Positions 41,942 through 51,751 of a stretch of 64,000 nt of DNA are shown in pieces. The DNA is taken from contig NZ_SHNN01000001.1 of the NCBI RefSeq assembly GCF_026262625.1, positions 992,001 through 1,056,000 of the forward strand, written 5' to 3'. The DNA comes from Candidatus Litorirhabdus singularis (GTDB lineage Bacteria > Pseudomonadota > Gammaproteobacteria > Pseudomonadales > Halieaceae). Under the pieces are notes generated by a model. The model was not told the origin of the DNA. It saw nothing but the letters and a program-made list of their open reading frames with translations, and ran no database searches. The first letter of the stretch is position 1, and every line of letters starts with the position of its first letter. The position numbers and the translations under genes are program-made.

Positions 41942-42250
41942 ATGATAATGATCGTAGTGAACGCAAGACTTGAATCCTCCGCCGCTGATATTGAAGCCAT
42001 GAAAGAGGCGATTGCTACCATGGAGACTGCCAGTCGCGCCGAGTCAGGTTGTCTGGACTACACCTTCAGCGTGGAAGTGAGTGACCCCAACGTGATTAGA
42101 ATTACTGAAAAGTGGGAAACGATGGATGCGCTGGCTGCGCACTTTAAAGAACCCCACATGGCTGATTTTCAGGCGGCTATGGCAGCTCATCCGCCCAAGG
42201 GCATGGACGCTGGCTTTTACGAAGCCACTGATGTTAAACCACCGATGTAA
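41942..42250 (+). CDS. Antibiotic biosynthesis monooxygenase (ABM)-domain protein
   Basis: 102 aa from the ATG at 41942; an in-frame ATG at 41948 (MIVVNARLES) is equally likely, both following AAGGAAA. ABM fold: VVNARLESSAADIEAMKEAI, ASRAESGCLDYTFSVEVSDP, VIRITEKWETMDALAAHFKEPHM. Resembles YgiN/quinol-monooxygenase-type proteins, dimeric and cofactor-free, though many members have no known activity. Only distantly like the ABM protein at 7981. Likely single gene. Confidence 0.83.
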   Translation: MIMIVVNARLESSAADIEAMKEAIATMETASRAESGCLDYTFSVEVSDPNVIRITEKWETMDALAAHFKEPHMADFQAAMAAHPPKGMDAGFYEATDVKPPM

Positions 42251-42477
42251 TGTTCAGGTTTGGCTCGGGCTGCCGGTTAGCGCATCGCGCCGGCGCTCGA
42301 TGATCGCTAGTCATACCAGCGCGCAGTTTGATGCTGGCTGCCGCTAGTAACCGGTTAGTCGCCCGACGAGTCCGCTTTGACGGTTTCGCTTTGAGGCTTG
42401 CCCAAGTGTCGACAATACTGAGAAGATAAATTGGCCCGATTCGGTGAGGTCATTGGACTCCTGACCCCGGATTGACC

Positions 42478-43941
42478 ATGAATACAACTCCCACGCATTA
42501 CGATACCGCGCCCGAAGACCGGGTCTCCAATGTCCATAAGGTCATTTACGGCCTAGGTGCTTTCGTCAACAATCTGTTGGCGGCGGCCATTGGTGGTATG
42601 GCCATTGTCCTGAATCTGGGGCTGGGTATGAACCCTGCACTTGTCGGCCTGTTGGGCGCGTTACCGCGGCTGATGGACGCGCTGACAGATCCGCTGATGG
42701 GTTATATCTCGGACCACACGCGTTCCCGTTGGGGCCGGCGCAGGCCGTATATATTTGCCGGCGCGATTGCCGCTGGCGTCTGTTTCGCGCTGCTTTGGCA
42801 GTTGCCTGAGGGCAAAAGCGAAAGCTACTACTTCTGGTTCTTCCTGATTGGTTCGTTGGTGTTTTATCTGGGATACACCATCTTTGCGACCCCTTGGGTA
42901 GCGCTCGGTTACGAGCTTACGCCGGACTACCATGAGCGTACGCGCCTGATGGCGGTACAGAACTTCATGGGTCAGTTGGCCTATCTGTTGTCACCCTGGT
43001 TCCTGTGGTTTATGCAGGACGAGACCCTGTTCAACGACCTTCGCGACGGCGCCAGTTGGCTGGCGCTGATAATCGCGGTAGCGGTTATCGTGATCGGCGT
43101 GATTCCCGCCATATTTCTGCGTGAGCGCTATAGCGATATTGCGGTAGCGGAAAATCTTGAGCCGGAAATAGAAAAGATCAGTGCCTGGGCTAGCTTGCGA
43201 CACAGCCTCGCGGACTTTGTGCAGGGCTTTATCATTACCCTGAAATTTTCGCCGTTCATGAAGCTGTGTCTGGCAACGTTCATGGTATTCAATGGGTTTA
43301 TGTTGGTCGCTTCATTCCAGTTTTACGTCATCATTTATTACGTCTTCGGGGGTGATCAGAAATTAGGCGCCGAGTATGCGGGTTGGGCGGGCACGGTGTC
43401 AGCCATCGCTACCTTTTGTGTGATTCTACTGGTGAGTGGCCTGGCAACTCGCTATGGCAAGCGCCGTGCCTTCTTTATAACCACCGGTATTTCTATCTTT
43501 GGTTACGCCCTTAAATGGTTCTGCTATTCACCGGACTATCCGCTGTTGCTGCTGGTACCGGCGCCCTTTATTGCCTTTGGCCTGGGCGGCTTGTTTACTC
43601 TCATGGGCTCCATGATAGCCGATGTCTGTGATCTTGATGAGCTGGCAACCCATGAGCGACGTGAGGGTATGTTTGGCTCGATTTACTGGTGGGTGGTTAA
43701 GCTGGGTATGGCGGCGGCTCTGGCTGCCGGTGGCTTCCTTCTCAACGCCACCGGCTTTGATGTGGCCCTGGGCGGAGATCAGGCTGCCAACACCATCTTC
43801 TGGATGCGGGTGTGTGATGTGGTGGTGCCGATTATCGCCTCTTGTATCGCTATCTGGGCCATCTTCAGTTATCCCATTACTGAGGCTAAGGCCCATTCAG
43901 TGCGATTGGAGCTTGAGGCGCGGCGCGGTAAAGTCGAGTAA
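42478..43941 (+). CDS. MFS transporter of the glycoside-pentoside-hexuronide (GPH) cation symporter type
   Basis: 487 aa from the ATG at 42478, six bases after an in-frame TTG. Twelve hydrophobic segments; the family signature runs through ALPRLMDALTDPLMGYISDHTRSRWGRRRPYI, with the loop DHTRSRWGRRRP typical of MelB-like symporters. Central loop about residues 215-245. The family carries sugars or glycosides with Na+ or H+. It lies next to, and convergent with, the GH3 gene at the edge of the laminarin locus, so it may import beta-glucosides or short laminari-oligosaccharides; alternatively it is an unrelated neighbour. Confidence 0.87.
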   Translation: MNTTPTHYDTAPEDRVSNVHKVIYGLGAFVNNLLAAAIGGMAIVLNLGLGMNPALVGLLGALPRLMDALTDPLMGYISDHTRSRWGRRRPYIFAGAIAAGVCFALLWQLPEGKSESYYFWFFLIGSLVFYLGYTIFATPWVALGYELTPDYHERTRLMAVQNFMGQLAYLLSPWFLWFMQDETLFNDLRDGASWLALIIAVAVIVIGVIPAIFLRERYSDIAVAENLEPEIEKISAWASLRHSLADFVQGFIITLKFSPFMKLCLATFMVFNGFMLVASFQFYVIIYYVFGGDQKLGAEYAGWAGTVSAIATFCVILLVSGLATRYGKRRAFFITTGISIFGYALKWFCYSPDYPLLLLVPAPFIAFGLGGLFTLMGSMIADVCDLDELATHERREGMFGSIYWWVVKLGMAAALAAGGFLLNATGFDVALGGDQAANTIFWMRVCDVVVPIIASCIAIWAIFSYPITEAKAHSVRLELEARRGKVE

Positions 43942-43971
43942 TGTATCCAGCGGCGATAGCCGCTGCATTGT

Positions 43972-46203
43972 TCAGGCTTCGAGCCTGAAGTCGGCGCTCA
44001 TTTCTGTATCGGAGCAACCACCTACCCAGACCCGGAAATCTCCCGGCTCAGTGACCCATTCCATGTGTCGATTACAGAACATGAGGTCGGACCGGCTTAG
44101 GCTGAACTCAACACGTATCGACGCGCCCGACTGCAGATAATGTTTCTGGAAGCCTTTCAGTTCTTTCACCGGACGCGTCACGCTGGCGACCAGGTCGCGG
44201 ATGTACAGTTGCACAATTTCCTCGGCGGCGCATGGGCCGGTATTCTGCAGGGTGACCTGCACCTTAATCTCGTCTGTGGGCAATAACGTAGCCGCTGACA
44301 AACTCAGGTCGCGGTATTCAAAACGACTGTAGGAAAGCCCAAAACCGAAGGGAAATAGTGGGGTGAAGCCCGCGTCCAGATAAAACGCGGACATTCCCAG
44401 AGAGGTCTGCGGTGCCCGATTATCAATGGCTTCCATGGAGGTAATAGTGTCATGGCTTGGCGGTTTGCCAGTGTTTTTGTGCCCGTAATAGATGGGTATC
44501 TGACCCACCACCCTTGGGAACGTGACCGGCAGTTTGGCCGAGGGCGCGCTGACCCCAAACAGCAGGTCTGCGATCGCGGGGCCGGCCATGGTGCCCGGAT
44601 GCCAGGCGTATAAAATGGCATCAACCTTATCGATGACGTTGCTGAGTGTGAGCGGGCGTCCGGCCATGATGACCAGAGTCAGCGGCTTGCCCAGTTCACT
44701 GATTGCTTCGATCAGTTGCACTTGCGCGCCGGGCAGGTTGATATCGGCCCGGCAATGGGCCTCGCCGGACAAGATGGCCTCCTCACCCACAAACATCACC
44801 ACGCTATCGGCTTGCCGTGCTGCTTCAATCGCCGCGTCGAAGCCGTCAGTGTTGTGTGAGCGTGTGTTTTCTACGCCGCGCGCTGAGTGAATTGTAATAG
44901 CGGGTGCAAGCGCTGTTTGCAGTGCCGCAAGCGCGGTGATGGAGTCGGCGGCATCGCCATCAAACACCCAGGTACCCAGTTGCTCGTAACCATCGTCGGC
45001 TAGCGGGCCGATAACCGCCAGAGAGGTTATCGTCTCACGCAGCAGAGGCAGTGTGTTATTGGCATTCTTCAGCAGCACACAACTTTTCATCGCGGCTTGT
45101 TTTGCCAGCTCGCGGTGATCGTGATTGACAGCTGCAGGGAAGCTGGCGGGATCGCAGTAAGCATTTTCAAACAGTCCGAGTCGAAATTTGGTCGCCAGAA
45201 TAGGTTCTACCATGGCGTCCAGCTGCGTCTCGCTGATGGCACCCGCGGCCAGCGCCGCGCCCAGATTTCGAGAGTAGACGCCACTGTTCATATCCATATT
45301 GATGCCGCTATCGAAAGCGGCGAGAGCCGACTCTGCATCATTGGCGGTCAAACCATGCACGCTCAGTTGCACTATAGAGTCCCAGTCGCTGACGACAAAG
45401 CCGCCGAAGCCCCACTCCTTGCGCAGTACTTGCTGCATGAGAAACTCGTTGGCTGTGGCAGGCACGCCGTTTAAATCAGTGAACGAGGCCATCACGGTGA
45501 CTGCACCGGCGTCCAGCGCTGCCTTAAAAGACGGCAGATAGGTACTGCGCAGCTCAATTTCCGGGATATTGGTGGTGTTGTAGTCGATGCCGCCCTCGAC
45601 GGCGCCGTAACCAGCGAAGTGTTTGGCACAGGCGGCTATGGCACCAGGCTGACTCAGGTCATCGCCCTGGAAGCCGCGGACCATGGCGGCGCCAAGGTGG
45701 CTGCACAAGTAAGGGTCTTCGCTGAGGCTCTCAGCGATGCGGCCCCAGCGCGGATCGCGGCTGACATCCAGCATGGGCGCGAAGGTCCAGTTGACGCCAA
45801 CGCTGGCAGCTTCAATGGCTGCCACCCGGGCGCACGTTTCGATAAGCTGGGTATCCCAGGCCGCGGCCTGCCCCAGCGGAATCGGAAAGATGGTCCTGAA
45901 GCCATGAATGACGTCGCGGCCAATAAGCAAAGGGATACCCAAACGGCTTTCTTCGCAGGCTATGCGTTGCAGCTCGTTGAGCGTATCCATCCGCACTTCA
46001 TTGATAACCGAGCCAACATTGCCGTCACGTATTTGCTGCTCTAACTCGCTGTAACCGCCATTGACCTGATGCAGCTGGCCTATTTTTTCGGCGCTGGTCA
46101 TGCGGCCCAACAGTGTTTGTGCGCGCTCCAAGGCAGCAGAGGCTTCTGCATCCTGCGACGGCTGCTGCCTCGCTGCCGCCACTTCGATGTGATTGTCGGT
46201 CAT
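43972..46203 (-). CDS. GH3 family beta-glucosidase, cytoplasmic
   Basis: 743 aa from the ATG at 46203 (an in-frame TTG precedes it). GH3 N-terminal barrel with RDVIHGFRTIFPIPLGQAA, the KHFAGYGAVEGG region, and the nucleophile D273 in FVVSDWDS; then the GH3 C-terminal domain (VVMFVGEEAILSGEAHC) and a fibronectin-III-like domain (EIKVQVTLQNTGPCAAEEIVQLYI). There is no signal peptide, so it should act in the cytoplasm on glucose-beta-1,3-glucose or short oligomers. Last gene of the minus-strand glucan operon, 20 bp after the phosphorylase gene. Confidence 0.93.
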   Translation of the reverse strand: MTDNHIEVAAARQQPSQDAEASAALERAQTLLGRMTSAEKIGQLHQVNGGYSELEQQIRDGNVGSVINEVRMDTLNELQRIACEESRLGIPLLIGRDVIHGFRTIFPIPLGQAAAWDTQLIETCARVAAIEAASVGVNWTFAPMLDVSRDPRWGRIAESLSEDPYLCSHLGAAMVRGFQGDDLSQPGAIAACAKHFAGYGAVEGGIDYNTTNIPEIELRSTYLPSFKAALDAGAVTVMASFTDLNGVPATANEFLMQQVLRKEWGFGGFVVSDWDSIVQLSVHGLTANDAESALAAFDSGINMDMNSGVYSRNLGAALAAGAISETQLDAMVEPILATKFRLGLFENAYCDPASFPAAVNHDHRELAKQAAMKSCVLLKNANNTLPLLRETITSLAVIGPLADDGYEQLGTWVFDGDAADSITALAALQTALAPAITIHSARGVENTRSHNTDGFDAAIEAARQADSVVMFVGEEAILSGEAHCRADINLPGAQVQLIEAISELGKPLTLVIMAGRPLTLSNVIDKVDAILYAWHPGTMAGPAIADLLFGVSAPSAKLPVTFPRVVGQIPIYYGHKNTGKPPSHDTITSMEAIDNRAPQTSLGMSAFYLDAGFTPLFPFGFGLSYSRFEYRDLSLSAATLLPTDEIKVQVTLQNTGPCAAEEIVQLYIRDLVASVTRPVKELKGFQKHYLQSGASIRVEFSLSRSDLMFCNRHMEWVTEPGDFRVWVGGCSDTEMSADFRLEA

Positions 46204-46223
46204 CAATGGACTACACCCTTGGA

Positions 46224-49200
46224 TCAGTCGCTAAATAAGGCATCTGCGCTGATGTAAATATCGATGCAGGTAATAGCGCCGCTGCGCTCAAACAATTCCC
46301 GGGCGTGTTCTGCCGGTAAAGCCAGTGCGGAGGACTGATAAGCCTCAGCGTTGCTGCGGGTAGCAACCAGCTTGGTCTGTGCTGTATCGACCAGGTGGTA
46401 GGACACTGGCACCTGGCACCAGGTGAACACTAGTGACGCTGTCGGCAGCGGCAGATCTTGCCAGTCCCCGGCGACATCCAGGTAACGAAACGATTGCTCC
46501 TCGGAGGTGAATTCGCGGCCGCGCAACAGCGACGGATCGAAAGTTACTTCGCCATTAGCAACCCGAACTCCCAGCTCATTGAAGCGGGTGATAACTTCCT
46601 CTTTGACCTGACCGGTCATGCCGGGCTGTTGGGCGCCGATATGCGCCGGCGTATGTGAGTATGGGTCGTTGGGAAAGGCACCGTATTCGGCGGGAGATTT
46701 GTTGAAGCCAATGCCTTCACGCACTGCGTAATAGAGCTCGCCCAGCTGCTGCAGGGTGGTCGGGTCACAGGCTGACGACTTTGCCGCCATAAACCGTTCC
46801 TGAACTGCCAGCAGCAGCTTGGCAACCATATGCCAGTAAATGCTGCCCAGGCCTTCAAAACCGAACATGCCGCCAGAGCGGCCGGTAAAGGATTGGTGAC
46901 CGAAAACACTTTCATAAAGCTCGCGCAGGGCATTGGCCGCGGTGCTTCCCAGTGTGGGGTAGTGAGCTTGCGCGGACTGCAGCGCCTGGTCCAGCTGGCC
47001 AACATTGGTGATTCGCGCATTGAAGCGAAAGTCGCCGCGGGCATCCTGCACAACCAGTGTGGTATCGGTGTTTTTCAACATGTCCTGTACCGTGCTCAGC
47101 GACTCCAGCTGCTCGGCAGGAATACGATTTTTCTGCAAGAACCCAACGTTGGGTTTATCCGGGTAAAGGATGAACGATTTCTGGTCGGCTCTATAGAGCG
47201 GGCTGGCAAACAGAGTTTGCAGTAGCTGTACCGCTTCTTCAGCTTCGATTGCGCCGCTGCTGAGTGCCGCAACTTGGCCTTCCAGCATTGGGTACAGGGT
47301 ATCTATGGCGGCACTGCCAGGCGCGATATCCAGCAAGTTATAGGCGTTGTAGAGCCCATCTTCATTGCGGTTACTGGCAATACTATGGTCCACCGCAGCC
47401 AATGCGCTGTCCAGCAGTTCGTGAACCAGCCCAATTTCGAGCTGGCGGCTGCCGCTGAAGCCATCCTGGCGGTATACCGTTTCGCGATAGCGGCTTGCGG
47501 CTTGACCGAGCTGCTCTAGCAGCGCGTAGCGCTGTTCATTAGTGAACCTGCCACCGGCCAACTGCGGTTGCACCTCGCGCAGCGCAGCGACGGTTTCTTC
47601 CAGCCAGGTAAAGACTTCGGCAGATACCACTCCGGCCTGATCGAGCTCCCGCATCAGCGGCTGCAGAAAATGGATGTAGCGGCGGATGTAGTAAAGCGTC
47701 ACCATCGACAGTCCCTGGCCAACCAGGGCGTTGTTAGCATCGTTCCATTCAGGGCGCTGGGTATTGAGCCAGATGCCGCCGTCCACAACCAGATTACCGA
47801 GTTTGCTGAGCAGCGGCAGTAACAGTTTTTCCAGCAGTGTCACCAGATACACTTGACCGGTTTGGTCCAGAATCAATTTGCCATCGGCGCCCAGTTCCTC
47901 AACCCGCGACTCAATGGTCAGCGCCAGGTCGGCGTCATAGGTGACGGTACTTTTGGCATTTTCCAGCATGCTCTCGAAGGATTTGAGTCGGTAAGGCACA
48001 TTCGCGTAGCTGAAACATTGGGTGTGCAGCAACTGCGGCAACGCCTGCGGATGGAATTGTCGAGATAGCTCCAGCAATTTGAGCAGGTAGATGATCTGGT
48101 GGTCGCCCCAGTAGCCGATGTAGCTCCAAGGGTCGTCTTCATCTTCGACTTCCCAGTCGATACCAGCTTCGGTAATACGATAGGGGTTGTAGCCATCAAT
48201 GGTAGAGGCATTAACGAATTTTGCGATAACACCCTCGATGTAGTCGGGGTAGCTGAGCAATAGAGCTTCCCAATTCTGGAAGATGTCGCGCCAGTTGCCC
48301 TCATAGGCAAGCAGCGGCTGTTGCTGATCATCCTGCAATTTGATCGTGAAGTGGTTCCAGGGTCGGCTGGGGTCACCATGGCGTCTACCAAAGGTGAGCG
48401 GCAGGTACTCCAGCGCGAGCCGATGTGCCTGTGAATCTCCATGCTCAGTGATCTGCGCCAGAAACTGTTGGTAGTTGAGGCTGGCCGGTAGCTGCTTCAG
48501 CAGCCCCTGCAGCTGGCCTGCCACTGGCTTGTTAAAGTGTTGGAAATGAGCGTTGATTGCCGCTGTTTCCACCCGGTACTGGTCATTAAAAATGCCGCCG
48601 CGCATAACGTTAAAAAGCACGTTGGCGTAATGGTGTGCGGCCAGGTTTTCATTTTGCGTATGCTGCAGACCATCGGCCGCGCCAATGATCCGGTTGAGCA
48701 CATCAGAGCCGCGCGCAATAGAGTGCGCAACCGCGGCGCTAAGCTGCGCCGGGTCCGCCAGCGCCACCTGTAGCTCGACAACTTCAGCCTGAGTGCGCTC
48801 GGTATTGGCTACCAGCTGCCAGCTTTTTTTGGCGCCTGCCTCCAGCACGATATCCGCATTCAGCAGGTAGGCACCACGGATTCCGCGGGTATGACTTTCG
48901 TCGCTAAGCCTTTCACCGGCACGAAATGCGTCGAGTTGCTTATTGCTCAACAGCACCCGGGGCTGCTCAAGGCCCAGCGCAAATACCGTCGTGGCGCGCA
49001 GTGACTCGCAGGGCTCGGCACGATCGGTGATGGCAGAGTACAGGGTGTAACAGGCCAGCCCGGTCTCGGCATCGACTTCGTTCCATTTGTAAGCATCGAC
49101 CAGATAGCTGGAATTGGTCTGGGTAAACCGCGGGGTATCGGCGGGCAACAGGTTTTGCAGACCATCAATCAGGGAGATGGCGGTGTCAGCGGTACCCAGC

Positions 49201-49667
49201 GACTCCAGCTCGCTGCTACGGATAAAACCAAACTCCTCGCTGCTGGCCCACTGGTAGCGAAAAACCAGCGCCAGGTCGTGGTTGATCTCTTCAAAGATCA
49301 ACTTGTTGCCGTGCCAGTTTTTGTAGAGATTGCGTTGTAACCGATAGCCGCTGCTGCGCTCCGGATTGAACGGTTCCCAGAGCTTAACATCGCCATCGCT
49401 GCGCACTCTCAACAGCGTCTTGGGACCGGTTATGGGCACGCTGTCATATATTTTGTCGACAGTAACATAGGGCAACAGAGCGGTATCAGGAGACACGCGC
49501 CCGGCGGTCAGTGCGCCATTGGAAGCAACGAACATCCAATGGTCGAAGGCCGAGACCACGCTGATGAAAAACGGGGGCAGCTGATCGACGTTATCGATGC
49601 AGTAATAGCGCTCTCCGTCCAATGTTTTCATAGCGCCGGAGACAGCTGGGGTTTGATATGTAGTCAC
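46224..49667 (-). CDS. GH149-like beta-1,3-glucan phosphorylase
   Basis: 1147 aa from a GTG at 49667, four bases after the upstream stop and preceded by AGGGA; a longer frame overlaps the GH17 gene. It has the large (alpha/alpha)6-barrel layout of inverting phosphorylases: GNWRDIFQNWEALL at about 455-470, VEDEDDPWSYIGYWGDHQI, and PEWNDANNALVG, where D643 in the WND motif corresponds to the catalytic acid of GH94/GH149. Length and these motifs fit GH149, whose members phosphorolyse beta-1,3-gluco-oligosaccharides to alpha-glucose 1-phosphate. No signal peptide. GH17 genes upstream and GH3 downstream suit a cytoplasmic laminari-oligosaccharide pathway. Assignment to GH149 is from recalled motifs, not an alignment. 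Confidence 0.83.
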   Translation of the reverse strand: MTTYQTPAVSGAMKTLDGERYYCIDNVDQLPPFFISVVSAFDHWMFVASNGALTAGRVSPDTALLPYVTVDKIYDSVPITGPKTLLRVRSDGDVKLWEPFNPERSSGYRLQRNLYKNWHGNKLIFEEINHDLALVFRYQWASSEEFGFIRSSELESLGTADTAISLIDGLQNLLPADTPRFTQTNSSYLVDAYKWNEVDAETGLACYTLYSAITDRAEPCESLRATTVFALGLEQPRVLLSNKQLDAFRAGERLSDESHTRGIRGAYLLNADIVLEAGAKKSWQLVANTERTQAEVVELQVALADPAQLSAAVAHSIARGSDVLNRIIGAADGLQHTQNENLAAHHYANVLFNVMRGGIFNDQYRVETAAINAHFQHFNKPVAGQLQGLLKQLPASLNYQQFLAQITEHGDSQAHRLALEYLPLTFGRRHGDPSRPWNHFTIKLQDDQQQPLLAYEGNWRDIFQNWEALLLSYPDYIEGVIAKFVNASTIDGYNPYRITEAGIDWEVEDEDDPWSYIGYWGDHQIIYLLKLLELSRQFHPQALPQLLHTQCFSYANVPYRLKSFESMLENAKSTVTYDADLALTIESRVEELGADGKLILDQTGQVYLVTLLEKLLLPLLSKLGNLVVDGGIWLNTQRPEWNDANNALVGQGLSMVTLYYIRRYIHFLQPLMRELDQAGVVSAEVFTWLEETVAALREVQPQLAGGRFTNEQRYALLEQLGQAASRYRETVYRQDGFSGSRQLEIGLVHELLDSALAAVDHSIASNRNEDGLYNAYNLLDIAPGSAAIDTLYPMLEGQVAALSSGAIEAEEAVQLLQTLFASPLYRADQKSFILYPDKPNVGFLQKNRIPAEQLESLSTVQDMLKNTDTTLVVQDARGDFRFNARITNVGQLDQALQSAQAHYPTLGSTAANALRELYESVFGHQSFTGRSGGMFGFEGLGSIYWHMVAKLLLAVQERFMAAKSSACDPTTLQQLGELYYAVREGIGFNKSPAEYGAFPNDPYSHTPAHIGAQQPGMTGQVKEEVITRFNELGVRVANGEVTFDPSLLRGREFTSEEQSFRYLDVAGDWQDLPLPTASLVFTWCQVPVSYHLVDTAQTKLVATRSNAEAYQSSALALPAEHARELFERSGAITCIDIYISADALFSD

Positions 49668-49671
49668 AGGC

Positions 49672-50622
49672 TTATCCCTGATTGGCAAAAAGTGTTTGCA
49701 GCGCAAGCTTCGGCTGGCGGTCTTCGGTCCACAGGCCCCAGTGCTTTTCTGGCTCCAGTGGATCCTCGGAACCCTTCCAGCTTTCGTCAAAGGCTTCAAA
49801 GATAAAAGTCAGTATCCCAGCTTCCCGTGACCAGTTCAGCAACTCGCGGCAATAAATGGCCTGTAATTGCTGTGAGGCGTTGTTCGGTTCGATACCGCGG
49901 CCGTTGGAGGCTGTAGTCCAGCCAGCTTCGGTGATCACTATGGGTTTATCCGGATTTTTGTCGATAACCGCCTGCAGGTTCTGCTGCGTGAAGGCCATGG
50001 CGTGCTCAATCGACTGATACTCCCAGACGGGATAGGTATGTACGGAAATAAAGTCGAGCTCTCTGGCCAGTGGTTCCAGCTTGTTGGTCCAGGGCACGTA
50101 GTTTTCGCAAAAAGTCACCGGTTGTGTAATGGCAGACTTCAGCCGCCGTGTTTGTGCTACCAGCCTTTCCACCGGAACCAGGTGGTCGCTCCAGTCAACG
50201 CTGGCTTCGTTGCCGATAGAGACGCTGAATACGACATCGGGGTAGCGGAGTGACAATGCAATCAGCCGGTCAATCTCACGATCGTTTGCTATCCGGTTAG
50301 AGGCCAGGGTTTCTTCATCGAAATGTGCACCCCAGGGGCAGTTTGGGTTGCTGCTCTCGGCGGTCATATTGGCGCCCAGCATGACTTTGAAATCGAGCTG
50401 CTGCTCTTCAATCACTTGCAGCACGGTCTCTGCATGCGCAGTGCAATCGTAAAGACGAAGGAACTTCCAGCGCGGCTGCAGCAGTGCGAGGTCTTCACCT
50501 ATTTCCAGTGCTGAGGGAAAAATACCGTGTACTGGCGACTGTCCCGCCCGGTAGCCGGAGTAGCAAATGGCATTGCCGCTGTCAGCCCAATTTTTATCAT
50601 TGTTGTGCATTGTCGTTTCCAT
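49672..50622 (-). CDS. GH17-like glycoside hydrolase, cytoplasmic
   Basis: 316 aa. GH17 barrel with the acid/base E139 in VSIGNEAS, the nucleophile E232 in IVITEAGWT, plus LRLYDCTAHAETVLQVI and FISVHTYPVWEYQS, typical of the family. GH17 enzymes hydrolyse or transglycosylate beta-1,3-glucan chains. No signal peptide, so it likely works on imported oligosaccharides. The next upstream gene, also GH17, ends five bases before; the phosphorylase start follows after four bases. Start ATG 50622; MHNNDKN at 50610 is an alternative with GGAAAC upstream. Confidence 0.9.
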   Translation of the reverse strand: METTMHNNDKNWADSGNAICYSGYRAGQSPVHGIFPSALEIGEDLALLQPRWKFLRLYDCTAHAETVLQVIEEQQLDFKVMLGANMTAESSNPNCPWGAHFDEETLASNRIANDREIDRLIALSLRYPDVVFSVSIGNEASVDWSDHLVPVERLVAQTRRLKSAITQPVTFCENYVPWTNKLEPLARELDFISVHTYPVWEYQSIEHAMAFTQQNLQAVIDKNPDKPIVITEAGWTTASNGRGIEPNNASQQLQAIYCRELLNWSREAGILTFIFEAFDESWKGSEDPLEPEKHWGLWTEDRQPKLALQTLFANQG

Positions 50623-50627
50623 ACGTT

Positions 50628-51536
50628 TTAGGCGACAGAGTATTTGGGTATGCCGTCTTTGTCCCAGAGACCCCAGTAGGCACCAACATCACCTTCATCG
50701 GCGACCTTCCAGGCCTCATCAAATGCCGCGAAGTAAAAAATATCGATATCGTCTTCTTCCGCCCATTGGTAGGTGTTGAGGAAGTAACGCAGGGCGTTGG
50801 ATGTTGAGGGTATCGAGCCGCCAAAGGCGGTGCCTATGTTAGGCCAGCCAGTTTCGGTGATGATGACCTTCTTGCCCGCTGCGACTTTCATTGCGCGTCG
50901 GTACATGTCTTTCATATACAGTAGCGAATACTCCGCGGCACAGGCTTCCCAAAATGGATAACAGTTGGCCAGCACGACGTCGCAGGCAGCTGTGACATTC
51001 GGGTAATCGACGAATTTGTAGTAGGCGTCCACATAGCCGACGGGAACACCCGGGACGGCGGCCTTAACCCGTTCCATATAGTCGATCAGCTGTGTCTCCG
51101 ACAGCTCATCGCGCAGCAGCACTTCATTGCCAATAGCGATGATATCGGCATCTCCTGCCAGGCCAACGGCAATCGCGTTGGCGATTTCGAGTTCGTTGTT
51201 GTCCAGATCGCCGTCCAGCCAGGCGCCTACCAGCGTTTTCATGCCCTGTTGGCGGGCCAGCCCCGGGATCAGCTGATTGCCCTCAGTGCAGGAAAAAGTG
51301 CGGATCCACTGCACATGATCGGCGATGATGCTGAGGCGGCTGCTGATCTGATCAGCAGTGATCACGGTGCCAGGGCCCTGGCCTTCCAGGTAGGGGCTAA
51401 AGCAAATACCGTGGATGCCAGCTGCCAGGCGTGCCTGGAGCTGTGTGATCAGCTGCTGTTCCGACAGCTGGTCAATGGCGATACCGGCTAGCGCCATACG
51501 AGGGTGCTGCCGATAGTCCTGCCGTGGTCGCGACAT
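50628..51536 (-). CDS. GH17-like glycoside hydrolase, cytoplasmic
   Basis: 302 aa. Second GH17 protein: acid/base E138 in IIAIGNEVLLR, nucleophile E228 in VIITETGWPN, and GICFSPYLEGQGPG near the N-terminus. Similar in fold to the 49672 gene but clearly diverged (for example TETGWPNIG against TEAGWTTAS), so the two probably differ in chain length or in hydrolysis against transfer. No signal peptide. First gene of the four-gene minus-strand operon GH17-GH17-GH149-GH3; the 215 bp upstream must hold its promoter. Confidence 0.91.
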   Translation of the reverse strand: MSRPRQDYRQHPRMALAGIAIDQLSEQQLITQLQARLAAGIHGICFSPYLEGQGPGTVITADQISSRLSIIADHVQWIRTFSCTEGNQLIPGLARQQGMKTLVGAWLDGDLDNNELEIANAIAVGLAGDADIIAIGNEVLLRDELSETQLIDYMERVKAAVPGVPVGYVDAYYKFVDYPNVTAACDVVLANCYPFWEACAAEYSLLYMKDMYRRAMKVAAGKKVIITETGWPNIGTAFGGSIPSTSNALRYFLNTYQWAEEDDIDIFYFAAFDEAWKVADEGDVGAYWGLWDKDGIPKYSVA

Positions 51537-51751
51537 AGTATTTCCCCTTAAGTGGTCCTGCCGCTACGGCAGACATTGTGCTTGTGCTCTTTGGCACTTT
51601 GCGTTGCATTGCTACTGGTGTTGTAGGGCGGTGCTTTTTATATGCAGTCAGTTAGCGTTGCAGACCTTAAGGAATGCGGTCGGTAACACAATAACGCTGA
51701 GACAAACGGTTGAGTTGCTGCGACCAAATGGTCTTTGCCGGACTCCCTTTG

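Noticed and set aside
46224-49667. Reading the 1147-aa protein as a GH94 cellobiose/cyclic glucan phosphorylase
   Set aside because: The WND motif is shared, but the length, the linked GH17/GH16 genes and the NWRDIFQNWE block fit GH149 better; kept as an alternative only.
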